Origin: Rhizodiscina lignyota
Lineage: Eukaryota > Ascomycota > Dothideomycetes > Aulographales > Rhizodiscinaceae
Length of the DNA stretch: 64,000 nucleotides
Direction of reading: 5' to 3'
Assembly (NCBI GenBank): GCA_010015805.1
Contig: ML978129.1
Location: 682,001 to 746,000, forward strand
Part shown: piece by piece, positions 54,582 to 64,000 of the stretch
Layout of the letters: every line of letters begins with the position of its first letter
Position numbering within the stretch: position 1 is the first letter of the stretch
Notes under the pieces: model-generated
What the model was told of the DNA's origin: nothing
Database searches by the model: none
The model's input: the letters and a program-made list of their open reading frames with translations, nothing else
Program-made: the position numbers and the translations under genes

Positions 54582-55959
54582 TTATGATGAAGTTGAGAGC
54601 CCGTAGCTCAGAGGTTTCACGGAAAGTCGAGTTCCAGGATGACAAATGTACACAGCCAAACGAATGCAGGAACGAGATTTTCAGGACATACATACCTTTG
54701 CGCCTTAATTGTAATAAGATAGATAGCATCATTTCAGATGGCCGACTCGCTCACAATGCCGACGTCGGCGAGTTGCGCAGCGCGGCAGATACTTTCGTGG
54801 AGCGAAAAACGGAGGGTCATCTTCCACTCGCGTTCATAACTCCGCGGTTTTACTAAGCAAGGGGGATCGGATAGGGGCAAGCGTGATATATCAAACTGTC
54901 TGGCGCATTGTCCGAGTTATTGGAGTCATGAGCGCTTGGAATAGAGCGAGCTCGAGTGTCTGGCGCAGCGGAATTCGAAGAGTGAAGCAGAGAGTCTGGA
55001 GTGTACCAATTCATCTCGACAAATCCAGGGCTTAATCAGGCGGTTGAACTATTGCATTTGGTCTGCTGCCTCTGTTCGACTTTTGAGATCATAATCTCCT
55101 CTGCTCTATACATTTCACCTGACTCGGAAGTATAATGTGACTTTGATTCGAGTACTTGTGACTCGCGTATAAGCCACTTTCCTTCGCTAATGTTTCGGAC
55201 GATGAAAAGCGTGCCATTCGATAAAGTTGACCTTCAGTACATCTAATACAAACAGCTGAAGTCACAAGCAGCCGAAGCTACAGATCCAACCATTTATGTC
55301 CCGCTCCAGACCCTAGTGTCCAATATCAACTTGTCCTAGTACTAGGTGTACTAGTTGCACACTTTCTCGCACACACAATCGCACTCGGATAGGCTCGTCG
55401 TGCACACACGATAGGTACTAGCTATCGTGACTTTCGAAACGGAAGGGCGGTAAACTCCTCGAGGAACTGGAGCGCCGAGAGTTAGTTATCGACTCGAGGG
55501 AGAAGGAGCCGTAGGGAGGCGAGTTCGAGTCGAGTCGGGTCAGGGACCACTACGCGGCACAGCGCAGGCGGAGAGGAGGTATTCGTTATCGTAAGAATAG
55601 TCTCAGCTTCATCTCTACAGAGTAGAGGCTACTATATGCCTAGCACCGCGTGAAGATGCTATCCTATCGCCGGTCGAGCCGAGACAAATGGCAAGTGCAC
55701 TAGGTGAAAACCGCTAGATGCCAGGCCCTTTCAAGACGAAGTAGCGGATATGACTGTTTTGTGAGGAGCACCGTCTTCCCTCCCACACTGAAGACAATCC
55801 CACAATAACTGGGCCGTTTGTAAGCTCGTGCAGATACGCACAAAAGCGAATGTAATCTTACCTTCCTAAATCTCCAGTATGTATTACAGCCGCGATCATT
55901 GGGCAACTGGTGTAGCCTCTCGTCATGGTTCAAACGCTCTGGTATGTCTTCCCATTATC
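54582..55959. other. gene-poor stretch, probable degraded repeat
   Basis: No intact gene. Around 55.44-55.62 kb one frame reads KLLEELERRELVIDSREKEP and then DHYAAQRRRR-like sequence with stops between, which looks like old coding DNA, but I cannot name its source. Treat as unidentified. Confidence 0.4.
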
Positions 55960-56397
55960 TTAATCGCTGTTGATCGTCCGGGCCCCAGCATCTGTCTGCG
56001 GTTCCAAGGCTTGGGTCTTTCTGATCTTCCTCTCTCTTCGCCCAATAGCCACTCTTGATCTACGGCGGACCTTTTCTACTGTCAACGATCCGTCGCTATA
56101 CCGTTTCGCAGCCATAGCCAATATACCCGCGGTGGCCCAGCCCGCGCGAACCTCCACCTCACGGAGACGATTCACCAGCCAGGCCTTCTGCAATCGCGTT
56201 TGATGCTGCATACCCGCAAAGAAGCGCGGCATCGTGATCCCGCAAAGCATGCCAGCAATGCAGGGATGAGCGCCTTTCTCGATCCGCCCATCTCTTCGGC
56301 CATCTCGGTCGCAAAGTATCCCGATGTTAGGAGTTGTGACGCCTCGTAGTTCGGTCTCGACGTGAAGCAATGCAGAGGAAGGAAGGTAAAGTATCAT
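55960..56397 (-). CDS. hypothetical protein, 145 codons
   Basis: Not recognised. One open frame from ATG at 56395-56397. The middle and end look protein-like rather than random: PRFFAGMQHQTRLQKAWLVN, then RLREVEVRAGWATAGILAMA and AKRYSDGSLTVEKVRRRSRV, with a strongly basic C-terminal third. There is no signal peptide; the RAGWATAGILAMAA stretch is weakly hydrophobic. It may be the remaining exon of a larger gene, since it sits among degraded sequence. No promoter or intron evidence. Confidence 0.35.
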   Translation of the reverse strand: MILYLPSSALLHVETELRGVTTPNIGILCDRDGRRDGRIEKGAHPCIAGMLCGITMPRFFAGMQHQTRLQKAWLVNRLREVEVRAGWATAGILAMAAKRYSDGSLTVEKVRRRSRVAIGRRERKIRKTQALEPQTDAGARTINSD

Positions 56398-57413
56398 CTA
56401 GAGCTCTAGAGAGCGCTTTATCGATGAGATGCGGGTTAGTTGTTAGCAGCTATAGTTCGCCAGTTTTGAGAACACACGGAATAGACAGGTTGTGCTCTAC
56501 TGAAGATGTTCTCGTAGCTGCTACGAGGTGAAGTAAATGTGTAGAGAAGCGAGCGAGCTGAACGCTGATTCCGCCGGTCTTCCACGCACCACTGGCATGA
56601 GCAAAGCTGTAGTAGGACCGAAAAAGAAGGTGCAGGTATACACAAAGGGAGAGGGGAGAGAGCCACCGCTTTCCCCAGCCTAAGTTTGATGATGGCGCTC
56701 CGAGAGACGTCTCGCGCTGGTGAGAACGAGGACAAAGGTAGCGATTATCGCAACTGAAGCGCCCCAAACTCCAGAGTGGGAGAGACCTCCTTATGTGTTG
56801 ATCAACATGGTCAGAAGCTCCTCTAGGTGTGCTGTGTCTTCATTGTAGAATAGCTCTCTACACAGAGTGGCTCACTTTGACCATTACTGATCACTCTCTG
56901 GGACGACACAACACGCAACACGTGGTAGGCGTCCGCGTGAGTGATAATAGCCCTATGTTCCTCGCACACAACCATTCATACGTCGCAGTGCGCGGCAGTG
57001 CCATCTCCGTCCCTCATCTTCGCGATCATTTTATCCTGCTAGCCTCGACAGCAGCATAAGATCATACACGTGCTATAGTGCATGCTAAAGGCATAGCCGT
57101 CAGCTTTCTGCCCTCCACCCACCGCTCAAAAACCGCCGGGCTGAAGGAGATCTGAGAGAATGCTTTGCTTGATCGTCCACAAGGACGCCGCGTCCTGTTA
57201 TGGCGACTACAAGCAAGCAACGCTTGCGACGTCACTCTGGGGTAGAAGGCCGGCTTTGAGAGCGCGTCACAATATGGCATCTCCTTCGAGTAAGTAAACA
57301 TCAGCACTGGGACTCGCAATCAGTGCTTCCTTCTCTTCTCCACACACTCCATCGATACAGCAGTGTACCGGAGAAGCTTGCGTAATCGCCCAAGTTACGC
57401 TCCTGGATCTTCT
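56398..57413. other. gene-poor stretch, nothing identified
   Basis: Short overlapping frames only. No family recognised. Confidence 0.45.
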
Positions 57414-57796
57414 CTACAGCAGTATACTCCTCCGGCTAGTTGCAATACGCTCACCATGCCTCTGATCCTCAGCGCGCAAGTAGGCGGCCATGACGAAGCT
57501 GAGGAGAGCAGCGATGGCGCATCTTCTAGCAAGCTTGCCATGGCCAGGAGCGTTAGCTCATCACATGGCAAGAAGCTGTAGCTGGAGATGAAGCCATCGG
57601 AGTTACCAAGAAGCACCTGCATAGCGTCTCCAACGCTACGCTTGGTGCTGCCACCGATGTGGTTGCCATTCCAGGCGACACAGGTGGGAACATCAGGGCC
57701 CACATCCCCCAGGGTTTGTGTCTGTATCGGCCGCCTCATTGCGAGGTAATCCAGATAGAGCAAGATAAACGCCTTGTGGGAGAGCATACTCACCAT
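57414..57796 (-). pseudogene. remnant of an MFS transporter (allantoate/nicotinate permease type), C-terminal part
   Basis: One frame reads DVPTCVAWNGNHIGGSTKRS then VGDAMQVLLGNSDGFISSYS and FLP, which matches the late transmembrane region of Dal5/Tna1-type MFS permeases (W-N-x-N-x-x-G-x-T-K-R is their hallmark; here WNGNHIGGSTKR). The last membrane helix and tail, IAALLSFVMAAYLRAEDQRH, lie about 60 bp further on in a different frame. The first ten or so membrane segments are not found upstream (higher coordinates), so at most a quarter of the gene is left. It is a decayed copy of a host transporter gene. Confidence 0.6.
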
Positions 57797-57908
57797 CGAT
57801 GCCGCCGAAGAAACGCGGTTACTGACTCGATGGCTTTCAGCTGCGGTCCTCCACGTCAGATCTCATCAAAACCCTGTCCTTGAATCTACGACCTTATCGC
57901 ACATATAT

Positions 57909-58032
57909 CATGTCATTATATAAAGTATTGTCGGGGGACCACGTGGGTAGTGTACCTCTGTAACGCCCCTCATGTTATTATACAAAGGATTGTCCAGGGA
58001 CCATAGGGGTGGTGTACCTCTGTAACGCTCCT
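57909..58032 (+). repeat. 62-bp tandem duplication
   Basis: Two adjacent 62-bp copies, 57909-57970 and 57971-58032, starting CATGTCATTATATAAAG and CATGTTATTATACAAAG and both ending with GTGTACCTCTGTAACGC(C/T)CCT. They differ at about ten positions, mostly C/T or G/A transitions, so the duplication is not brand new. It lies next to the MFS remnant. Confidence 0.85.
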
Positions 58033-60032
58033 CTGGCAATGACATAGGGGTGGAGGGTTGCATATCCTTCTGCGTGTGCCTCTGTTGTTCTACAGCGCCG
58101 CATCTCCTCTAAGTTCGATCTGTCAACGGCGGGGGGTATATTTCCCTCCTATCTTGAAAGAGTCCTCGAGATTTGGCATCGCGGTGAAATCCATGACAAA
58201 GGCTGGGGGAAGGAGTGAGTCCCAGTGCTGCGATCACCGAGCCGGGACAGAGTAGGACTCAACCTCAGATACTGCTATCAAGGTTGTTTTCGATTCTACT
58301 ATATGGCCGTCCGTGGCATGACGGCGCTGGCATATTGTACATGTTTGCTAGCAGTCAATTTATCCACTTATTGGAGACAGTAGTCAGTCACCAATCAGGG
58401 GGGTGAAGCCACCGAGACCACGGCTGATACAGGATCGCAACGCTGATCGCTGGAATAAAAGTTCCCTGGTGCTTGGTGTACAGCTGTACTCAAAGATCCA
58501 TTGGAAACCACAAGCAGTGTCCGTCTAACTGTTGTTGTACTAAGGCGGATACCCGCATTGGAAGCACCCCAACAGAGGACAGATCATGTCACAAACGGTG
58601 GCAACCGGCAGTGCCACCGAAGCCTGCAGTACGGGCTTGTTGAGTGCGAGAATGGCCGGCCGAGCAGACGCGTGATTGTAGCCAGAGGGGAAGGAGGAGT
58701 AGACCGCAGAGTTAAAGGGAGAATATCTAGGATCCCTACCCCTGGCCGGCCGTAGGCGATTTTATATTAGCTAATTGAGCACCACCCAGGCGTTCTTTCG
58801 CTAGTCCTCATCAAGGACTGGCGCAATCCTAAGCTAGACCTTTCCGGTGGGACCGAGCTTGAAACCGTTTAACGAAATGGGGACCCACCGTCAACCGTCC
58901 GCGCGGAGACTTGAGGGGCAGCAATGTGATTCCCAAGAGGATATCTGTCACGAGGCATCGCTCCGCGATAGAACCGGCCAAATTGATGCGCATGCAGGTC
59001 TAAAGGGAAGGCCAGACGTGTAGAAGCAGGGTAAAAAGATCGCCATCGAATGATAGGCTCGTCTTACGCAGGGCTCGCCTTCCTCCACCGTCCCCGGGCG
59101 CTTCCTGGCCATCAGAGGGTCGCTTTTTGGATGGCGGACTAGGCCAACATTGGACTGGCCTTCTCCGCATTTTCACCAAGCGTGCCTTTAAGCCCCTTGT
59201 CCTTGCACGAGACCGTGCTGGAGTGCAGGAAAGCCTCAAAGGCGTTGAGCTCTGCTGCTTCTCGACAACCTCTGCAATGTGCTGCCCACGCTGGGAACGG
59301 ACGACACTGCGTGGAGCCCTCGACAGCAACGAGACGCGCAACAACTGCCCGACGCATCGCGCTTGTGCAGGACAATAGAGATCGTCGCTGCCAGTCAGCA
59401 CGCGCCCCGAAGCGGAACAACGCAGCTACCGCCGCTTTGGAAATCCTCTTCCCCACAACGGCCTCGCAAGACTCGACGTCTTGTCTTGCATCCACCGCGC
59501 AACGAGGGTCAAACCTCACCACGCGATACACCCTAGGGGGCAGGCCGTCGCTCTTCGTGGAGCGCGACAATGCGACAACGAGCGACGACCCTGTACTGAG
59601 TTCAGGTGCTCAGCGTTGTTGTTCGGTGCATGTGGGACGGAGAATAGCTGTCGTCCCGTACTGCACTCCGCCTCCGCTTGTTAGAGCGCGACGACCTGCT
59701 TCTGAGATTTACCGTTCGGCCGCCCTGAAGACTTTGGGGGATCCAATTTTGCCTCCACACTTGACGGGCCGTATAGATTGGCGGGCAAACAGGCGCATTC
59801 CGGTTTTCTATTGAACGGTACTGCTGGACCGCTCCACCACCACTGGCGACCAAGAGTTCGTCGAGTGTGGTTTTGGCTATCATAAGCTGACACTTATCAG
59901 TCTATCGGTCGACTAAAAGTTTATTGCTGTTGCATTCAGGTCTTATAGAGCAAGCATTGGTGAGCCTTCCCGCACTGGGGTATCCCCTCTGGACACCTGA
60001 TCTAGAAGCCCTAGACGGCGCCATAATTCGAG
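58033..60032. other. gene-poor stretch, no confident gene
   Basis: Between 59.0 and 59.9 kb long open frames overlap on both strands (up to 210 codons) because the DNA is GC-rich there. None shows a recognised motif. No gene is called. Confidence 0.45.
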
Positions 60033-60380
60033 CTAATGGGGATATAGTATTGTAATATAAGTCGATTTAGAGCATCGGGTCGTTCGAAAGAGATCGTACT
60101 CGTCAGTGTGAGGAGGCGATTCCTGAGTGTAAGTTAGCACTGGCCCATTCTGTTTACTGCGGTGCACTCCTGAGGAGTGGCATTTCTCCTCGAAATTATC
60201 TCTGGTATCGCCGTGCCATTGTCGCCGAAGAGTACTGCCTCCAGAGAGCTCGCGTCGGCCATCTCCCCCACCGGGTCGGGTACGACTTGTGTAGGCTAGA
60301 GGGGAGCTCGCTGTCGGAGACACCGTGCTGTGCTTCTGGAAGTGGCGCACAAGCTTTTGATTGATGGTCAAATTCTCCAT
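60033..60380 (-). CDS. hypothetical protein fragment, 115 codons
   Basis: Not recognised. Open frame from ATG at 60378-60380 starting MENLTINQKLVRHFQKHSTV. Protein-like sequence continues upstream in the same frame (YRIDIETAAAFLREMENLTI), past the ATG to about 60430, where it meets a stop that follows another in-frame ATG (MSSTTIQQPP) at about 60475. Either an intron acceptor (CTTAG) precedes this part, or the gene is interrupted. The downstream half is Arg/Gly/Ser-rich. Low confidence that it is expressed. Confidence 0.35.
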   Translation of the reverse strand: MENLTINQKLVRHFQKHSTVSPTASSPLAYTSRTRPGGGDGRRELSGGSTLRRQWHGDTRDNFEEKCHSSGVHRSKQNGPVLTYTQESPPHTDEYDLFRTTRCSKSTYITILYPH

Positions 60381-62143
60381 CTCTCGAAGGAAGGCCGCTG
60401 CCGTCTCGATATCGATTCTGTATCTCTTCTAAGTTGAGAAAGAACATGGTGGTTGTTGGATGGTTGTGGAAGACATGGCGAATATTTTGTGGGCTAAGGG
60501 ACCTACAAGTGGCCAACGCCAACCACGCGACTGATTTCACCACAGGGAGGCCCGCAGCCTCTACAGAAAGGGCGAAACGATCAGCCGGTGGCCTTCATTC
60601 TATTTCGAACGCTCAGTCTTGCTTGCGTCTGTTTGTCTATGATTTCCCGAGCATGTTGCGCTGACAAACAGGCACACATAGTACACCGTCAGCACCAAAG
60701 CGACGACCATCTGCTCCTGCTGCCACAGCGCGCCCAAACTATTCCGCCCCTAGCCCCCGTGGAAGGGACGCAGATTTTAACTTGACTTTATCCCTCACCT
60801 CGTCTTCGTCTCCCTTCATCAATCAAGACTAACAATTATTTTGCAATCTACTTCCATCAAACGGCATTCTCTTGAAGGTTTTGTTCCTTTACAGCAGACA
60901 ACAAAGGTGCATTTCGGACGTCTGCTACTATTCAGGGTCATCCGTTTGAGAAAGGTCAGTGCTTCGCTTCCAACCCAACCTCCATTTTCGCTGCATGCAC
61001 TTCGTGATGCCAACGAGCTAGACTCACAGGGGTGTTGGAGACTCCTCGTTGGCATCTCTTCTCCTTGGGTGCTTGATGAGATTTCGCTGTCGAACATGGC
61101 CCCGGTCTTCAAGCACTGTGCTTGGGCTGCGTCTAAGTTCACCACTTTGAACCATCATCCCACCCATTAGTGTACAGCGGCATTGGGCATGCAGGTCACC
61201 AAAGTCTTTCAAGCGCTTTGAGGCCGTCCTATCATTATGTCATTTCCATAAACAACCAAGTCGTTGGTTCTTTTTGGATGCTGACTGCTCTATAGACATC
61301 TGATTGTTGTCTACTCTGGGTGCTCTAGGGACCAGCTCCATCTTGCATCAAAACAATCGTTCCTACCTCTCCTCCTACAACGAGTTGCATTCCATTCAGA
61401 CCAGTCTGAACGACTGTTTAAGCACAAATTTGCCCTTAATTTGTCTCGCTTTCACACCAGTCAGCAGCGTCACAAGACCTGTGACCTGATCAACCCTCCG
61501 CGGCCCTTATTTCGCTCAGACGCCGAGCTGCGTCCTCTCTATTTCTTCGAGGCTCCATACCATACCTCCACATCAAACATTGAGCAAAGTGGCCACGAAG
61601 ACGCACAAGCATCGAACCAGTTCAACAGAGAGTTTGGGACCAAGCACGTTTCCCTCGCACAAACTTCTGATACTTTGTACCTTTAAACGCTTGACGGTGA
61701 GTAGACTGCTTAGCTGTGCAGTTGCATCTCCACACTCTCCGATACAAATCCGCTAATCTCCTGTTTTGTGCGAGACTAGTAATCAGAACTACTCGAGCAA
61801 ATACGACCGCAGCCGCCCTAGCGCACTACACCATCGTATCCACATTTCCTCCTCGAATATCACTCGCGAGTCCACCAGCGAAAGACCTACATTAGATCTA
61901 CATTGGCAGGGTCGGATCACGTGAGCGGTCATTGCCCCCGCCTTAACGTTACGGAACTGGTCTTCTGATCTTGCCCTCAACACCTGACCTTACTTCCTTT
62001 CAATACGTTCCCTAAACCTCGCCAACGCTTCACACTCCGAAAGTCGTGACCTACATACATCAACGCAATACCTGGAGATCGATGTTTTGAACATTCAATC
62101 TTTGGCGCCTAGACTATTCGGAGAAGAGAGATCTTTCAGGGGA
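60381..62143. other. intergenic, promoter side of PSP1-domain gene
   Basis: No gene recognised. The right end, with pyrimidine-rich tracts around 61.3-62.1 kb, probably contains the promoter and 5' UTR (possibly with an intron) of the PSP1-domain gene. Confidence 0.45.
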
Positions 62144-64000
62144 ATGGCTTCCTCCATGTCTTCTCCGTACAAAATGGCGACAAATCAGAACGGCAAAACA
62201 CCAACTACACAATCTCACACCTCAAACGCCTCGAAGATCTTAGAGAAGAAGACCTCGGGCATCCACCACATGCGTCGCTCTACTCCTGACTCTGAAGCTT
62301 TGGCTTCTTCCGACGATGACCATGACCAGAACGCCCTATCACAGTCTGCGCACTCGGCACACTCTGCTCAAAGCGCAAATCTACCAAAACCTGCCCGCCG
62401 CGCCTCATGGCTTAGCGAAGTCCAAGCAGGTTCCCAACAACGCAAGTTCTCTATCGGCTCCGCCTCCAATGTCCAGCCAGGTTCTGGCCCTTCGACTCCT
62501 GCCCTTGAAGGTGGACCTGGTGGTTGGGGTGTTGGACCAGGCACCATGCGTCCTGGACCATGGTCCGGTGCATGGCAGAGAGAACCTCCAGCCCGTCTGG
62601 TAGAAGACGTCCAAGTGGAGGGGTTTATGGGTCGTTATCCTCCCGATGACGATGCCTTGGTCTCACCGACCACCTACCAGTACCCAGGCGAGGACAATGA
62701 TGGGTCGTTTCCTTTTCCCATTCCGATGCAGCCTGTAAGAAAGACTTTTCGCTCCCAGTCCTACTCCGTAGGACAAATGGAGGCAGAAGCAAATGCATCA
62801 GCCGCCTCCTCAATAAACAACCCTACCATTGCCGCGGGTCACTCAAGAGCTGGAGGACACCAGCACCGCCCATCTCGACCAAGCATGCTTGGCGATGCCA
62901 GCGCTGGAAGTGGTCGCCCTGTTCTAGGACAACTTCTTGAGGATGAAGATGATCCACCGCACTCACCTGTCGGCTATACAGGCGCAAACATACCACGTCC
63001 CAACCTTGGGAAGAACGAGCAATCTTCCAACCTCGCTTACGCAAGCTCCGCCTTGTTGAAGCAAGCTGCTGTTGAGAATGCCCTTGCGAAGCAAAGAATA
63101 TCTGGATCCTCAGGACTGGCTGCCTCTGCCGATCCTTACGCTAGGTTTGGTCTCGCTCAGCGTCCCCATCCTGGCATGGCCTCCGATTCCGCTGTTGATG
63201 ACTTGAGCGAAGGTTTGCAGACCCAAGATCCCAACCTTTCCATTGCATCGTCTCGAGAAGGCTCTTACACAATGCTAACATCACGTGCAGAACAAGACTA
63301 CGGAGATAATCGAAGGACTGAGGCGAAGAAGGCATTGTGGCAGACCTCGCTTGGCTTTGGTCCCGTGGATGATGGCTCTCAGAGCCGTCGCCACTCATTC
63401 GCGGAGGTTCCATCGAGGTCCCGCGCGATGTCTTCGTCTCTCCTGTCTCCACGAAGCCATGAAGGACTTGGACCCTCTGCATCTGGTCAACACGACATGG
63501 CAATCAATGATGACCGTAAGTCGCCAGTATTTCGTCTTAGTTCCGAAGATCAGTTTTCCCCAGAAGATTTTCGCGACAATTCTATACTATTTCGCATTGT
63601 CCGGCAAGAATTAGACAAGCAACCCTCTTTTGACCACACGTTCGCAGCACTGTACTTTCGCGGCATCATAACAGACCTACGAACACAGCAGGCAGCCGGC
63701 CAGACTGCTGCACTCCGCGATGCCGCTCATCGTGGCGCTGACGTATCGCAACTTGCGTCTATGAACCCATTTGCGGTACCAAGCGTCATTACAAACCCAC
63801 AGCCGGATCTCTACATCGTTACATTCAAATGCGCGCGCGCTGATGTGTACTACATTCCGGCAAACACTGGATTGCAGGTCAAAGTTGGAGATATGGTCGT
63901 CGTTGAAGGTGATCGTGGCATCGACCTTGGAACTGTCAGCCATGCTCGAATGAGCATGAGCGAGGCGAAGCAGCTAAAAGAGGCGGCAACAGATCAACAC
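62144..64000 (+). CDS. PSP1 C-terminal domain protein (partial, runs off the window)
   Basis: Open frame of 619 codons from ATG 62144 to the window edge, no stop reached. The first ~430 residues are Ser/Pro/Gly/Gln-rich and disordered (LSQSAHSAHSAQSANLPKPA, GGPGGWGVGPGTMRPGPWSG), with SRRHSFAEV- and RRASWLSEV-type basic-Ser motifs that look like kinase sites. A folded part begins near 510: RIVRQELDKQPSFDHTFAAL, YFRGIITDLRTQ. The PSP1 domain then reads DLYIVTFKCARADVYYIPAN, TGLQVKVGDMVVVEGDRGID, LGTVSHARM. In yeast PSP1 was found as a suppressor of DNA-polymerase mutants and is linked to RNA-granule biology; the molecular role is unclear. A GTAAGT at about 63514 could start a short in-frame intron; reading through also keeps the frame. 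Confidence 0.9.
   Translation, partial: MASSMSSPYKMATNQNGKTPTTQSHTSNASKILEKKTSGIHHMRRSTPDSEALASSDDDHDQNALSQSAHSAHSAQSANLPKPARRASWLSEVQAGSQQRKFSIGSASNVQPGSGPSTPALEGGPGGWGVGPGTMRPGPWSGAWQREPPARLVEDVQVEGFMGRYPPDDDALVSPTTYQYPGEDNDGSFPFPIPMQPVRKTFRSQSYSVGQMEAEANASAASSINNPTIAAGHSRAGGHQHRPSRPSMLGDASAGSGRPVLGQLLEDEDDPPHSPVGYTGANIPRPNLGKNEQSSNLAYASSALLKQAAVENALAKQRISGSSGLAASADPYARFGLAQRPHPGMASDSAVDDLSEGLQTQDPNLSIASSREGSYTMLTSRAEQDYGDNRRTEAKKALWQTSLGFGPVDDGSQSRRHSFAEVPSRSRAMSSSLLSPRSHEGLGPSASGQHDMAINDDRKSPVFRLSSEDQFSPEDFRDNSILFRIVRQELDKQPSFDHTFAALYFRGIITDLRTQQAAGQTAALRDAAHRGADVSQLASMNPFAVPSVITNPQPDLYIVTFKCARADVYYIPANTGLQVKVGDMVVVEGDRGIDLGTVSHARMSMSEAKQLKEAATDQH

Noticed and set aside
55380-55700. Possible transposon-derived sequence near 55.5 kb
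   Set aside because: No terminal repeats, target-site duplication or recognisable transposase or polymerase motif; left as unidentified.
59139-59814. Long overlapping frames on both strands (210 and 143 codons)
   Set aside because: Explained by GC-rich DNA with few stops; no motif on either strand.

Overview
This 64 kb window is nuclear DNA of a filamentous ascomycete (Pezizomycotina). Most introns are 46-90 bp with GT..AG ends and CTAAC/CTGAC-like branch sites, and they lie inside clear fungal orthologues: Med1, U1-C, ALG13, OPT transporter, glutamine synthetase, calnexin, PME-1 and a PSP1-domain protein. HET, DUF7708-like and AAA accessory genes also fit. A Dothideomycete is my guess from the overall feel of the proteins, not a demonstrated placement. 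No bacterial, organellar or CRISPR features were seen, and no tRNA or rRNA was recognised.

Layout. 0.4-22.5 kb is mainly housekeeping: mitochondrial ribosomal protein mS35 (-) divergent from ALG13 (+), methylmalonate-semialdehyde dehydrogenase (-), calnexin (-), a 1,563-residue protein of unknown function with hydrophobic N-terminus and FG-like tail (+), an OPT transporter (-) and a type II membrane glycosyltransferase-like protein (-). 23.4-36.3 kb is an accessory island: an ankyrin/HET protein (+), a type-B carboxylesterase (-), a DUF7708/STAND-like protein (-) and an AAA ATPase (+). Three of these four genes have a reading-frame problem that I could not explain by ordinary splicing.

36.8-54.6 kb returns to conserved genes: U1-C (-), a small Cys-rich protein (+), Med1 (+), glutamine synthetase (-), a Cys-rich unknown (+), PME-1 (+), an RBR ubiquitin ligase (+), a short RING-only relative facing it (-) and a D-2-hydroxyacid dehydrogenase (-). 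54.6-62.1 kb is gene-poor, with a decayed MFS transporter end, a 62-bp tandem duplication and weak ORFs. The window ends inside a PSP1-domain gene (+).

Themes: ER protein folding and glycosylation (ALG13, calnexin, the glycosyltransferase-like protein), mitochondrial metabolism (mS35, MMSDH), core gene expression (Med1, U1-C) and PP2A/ubiquitin control (PME-1, RBR). These do not form an operon-like pathway; neighbours are probably independent transcripts. All exon joins were read by eye and checked for phase; none has transcript support here.
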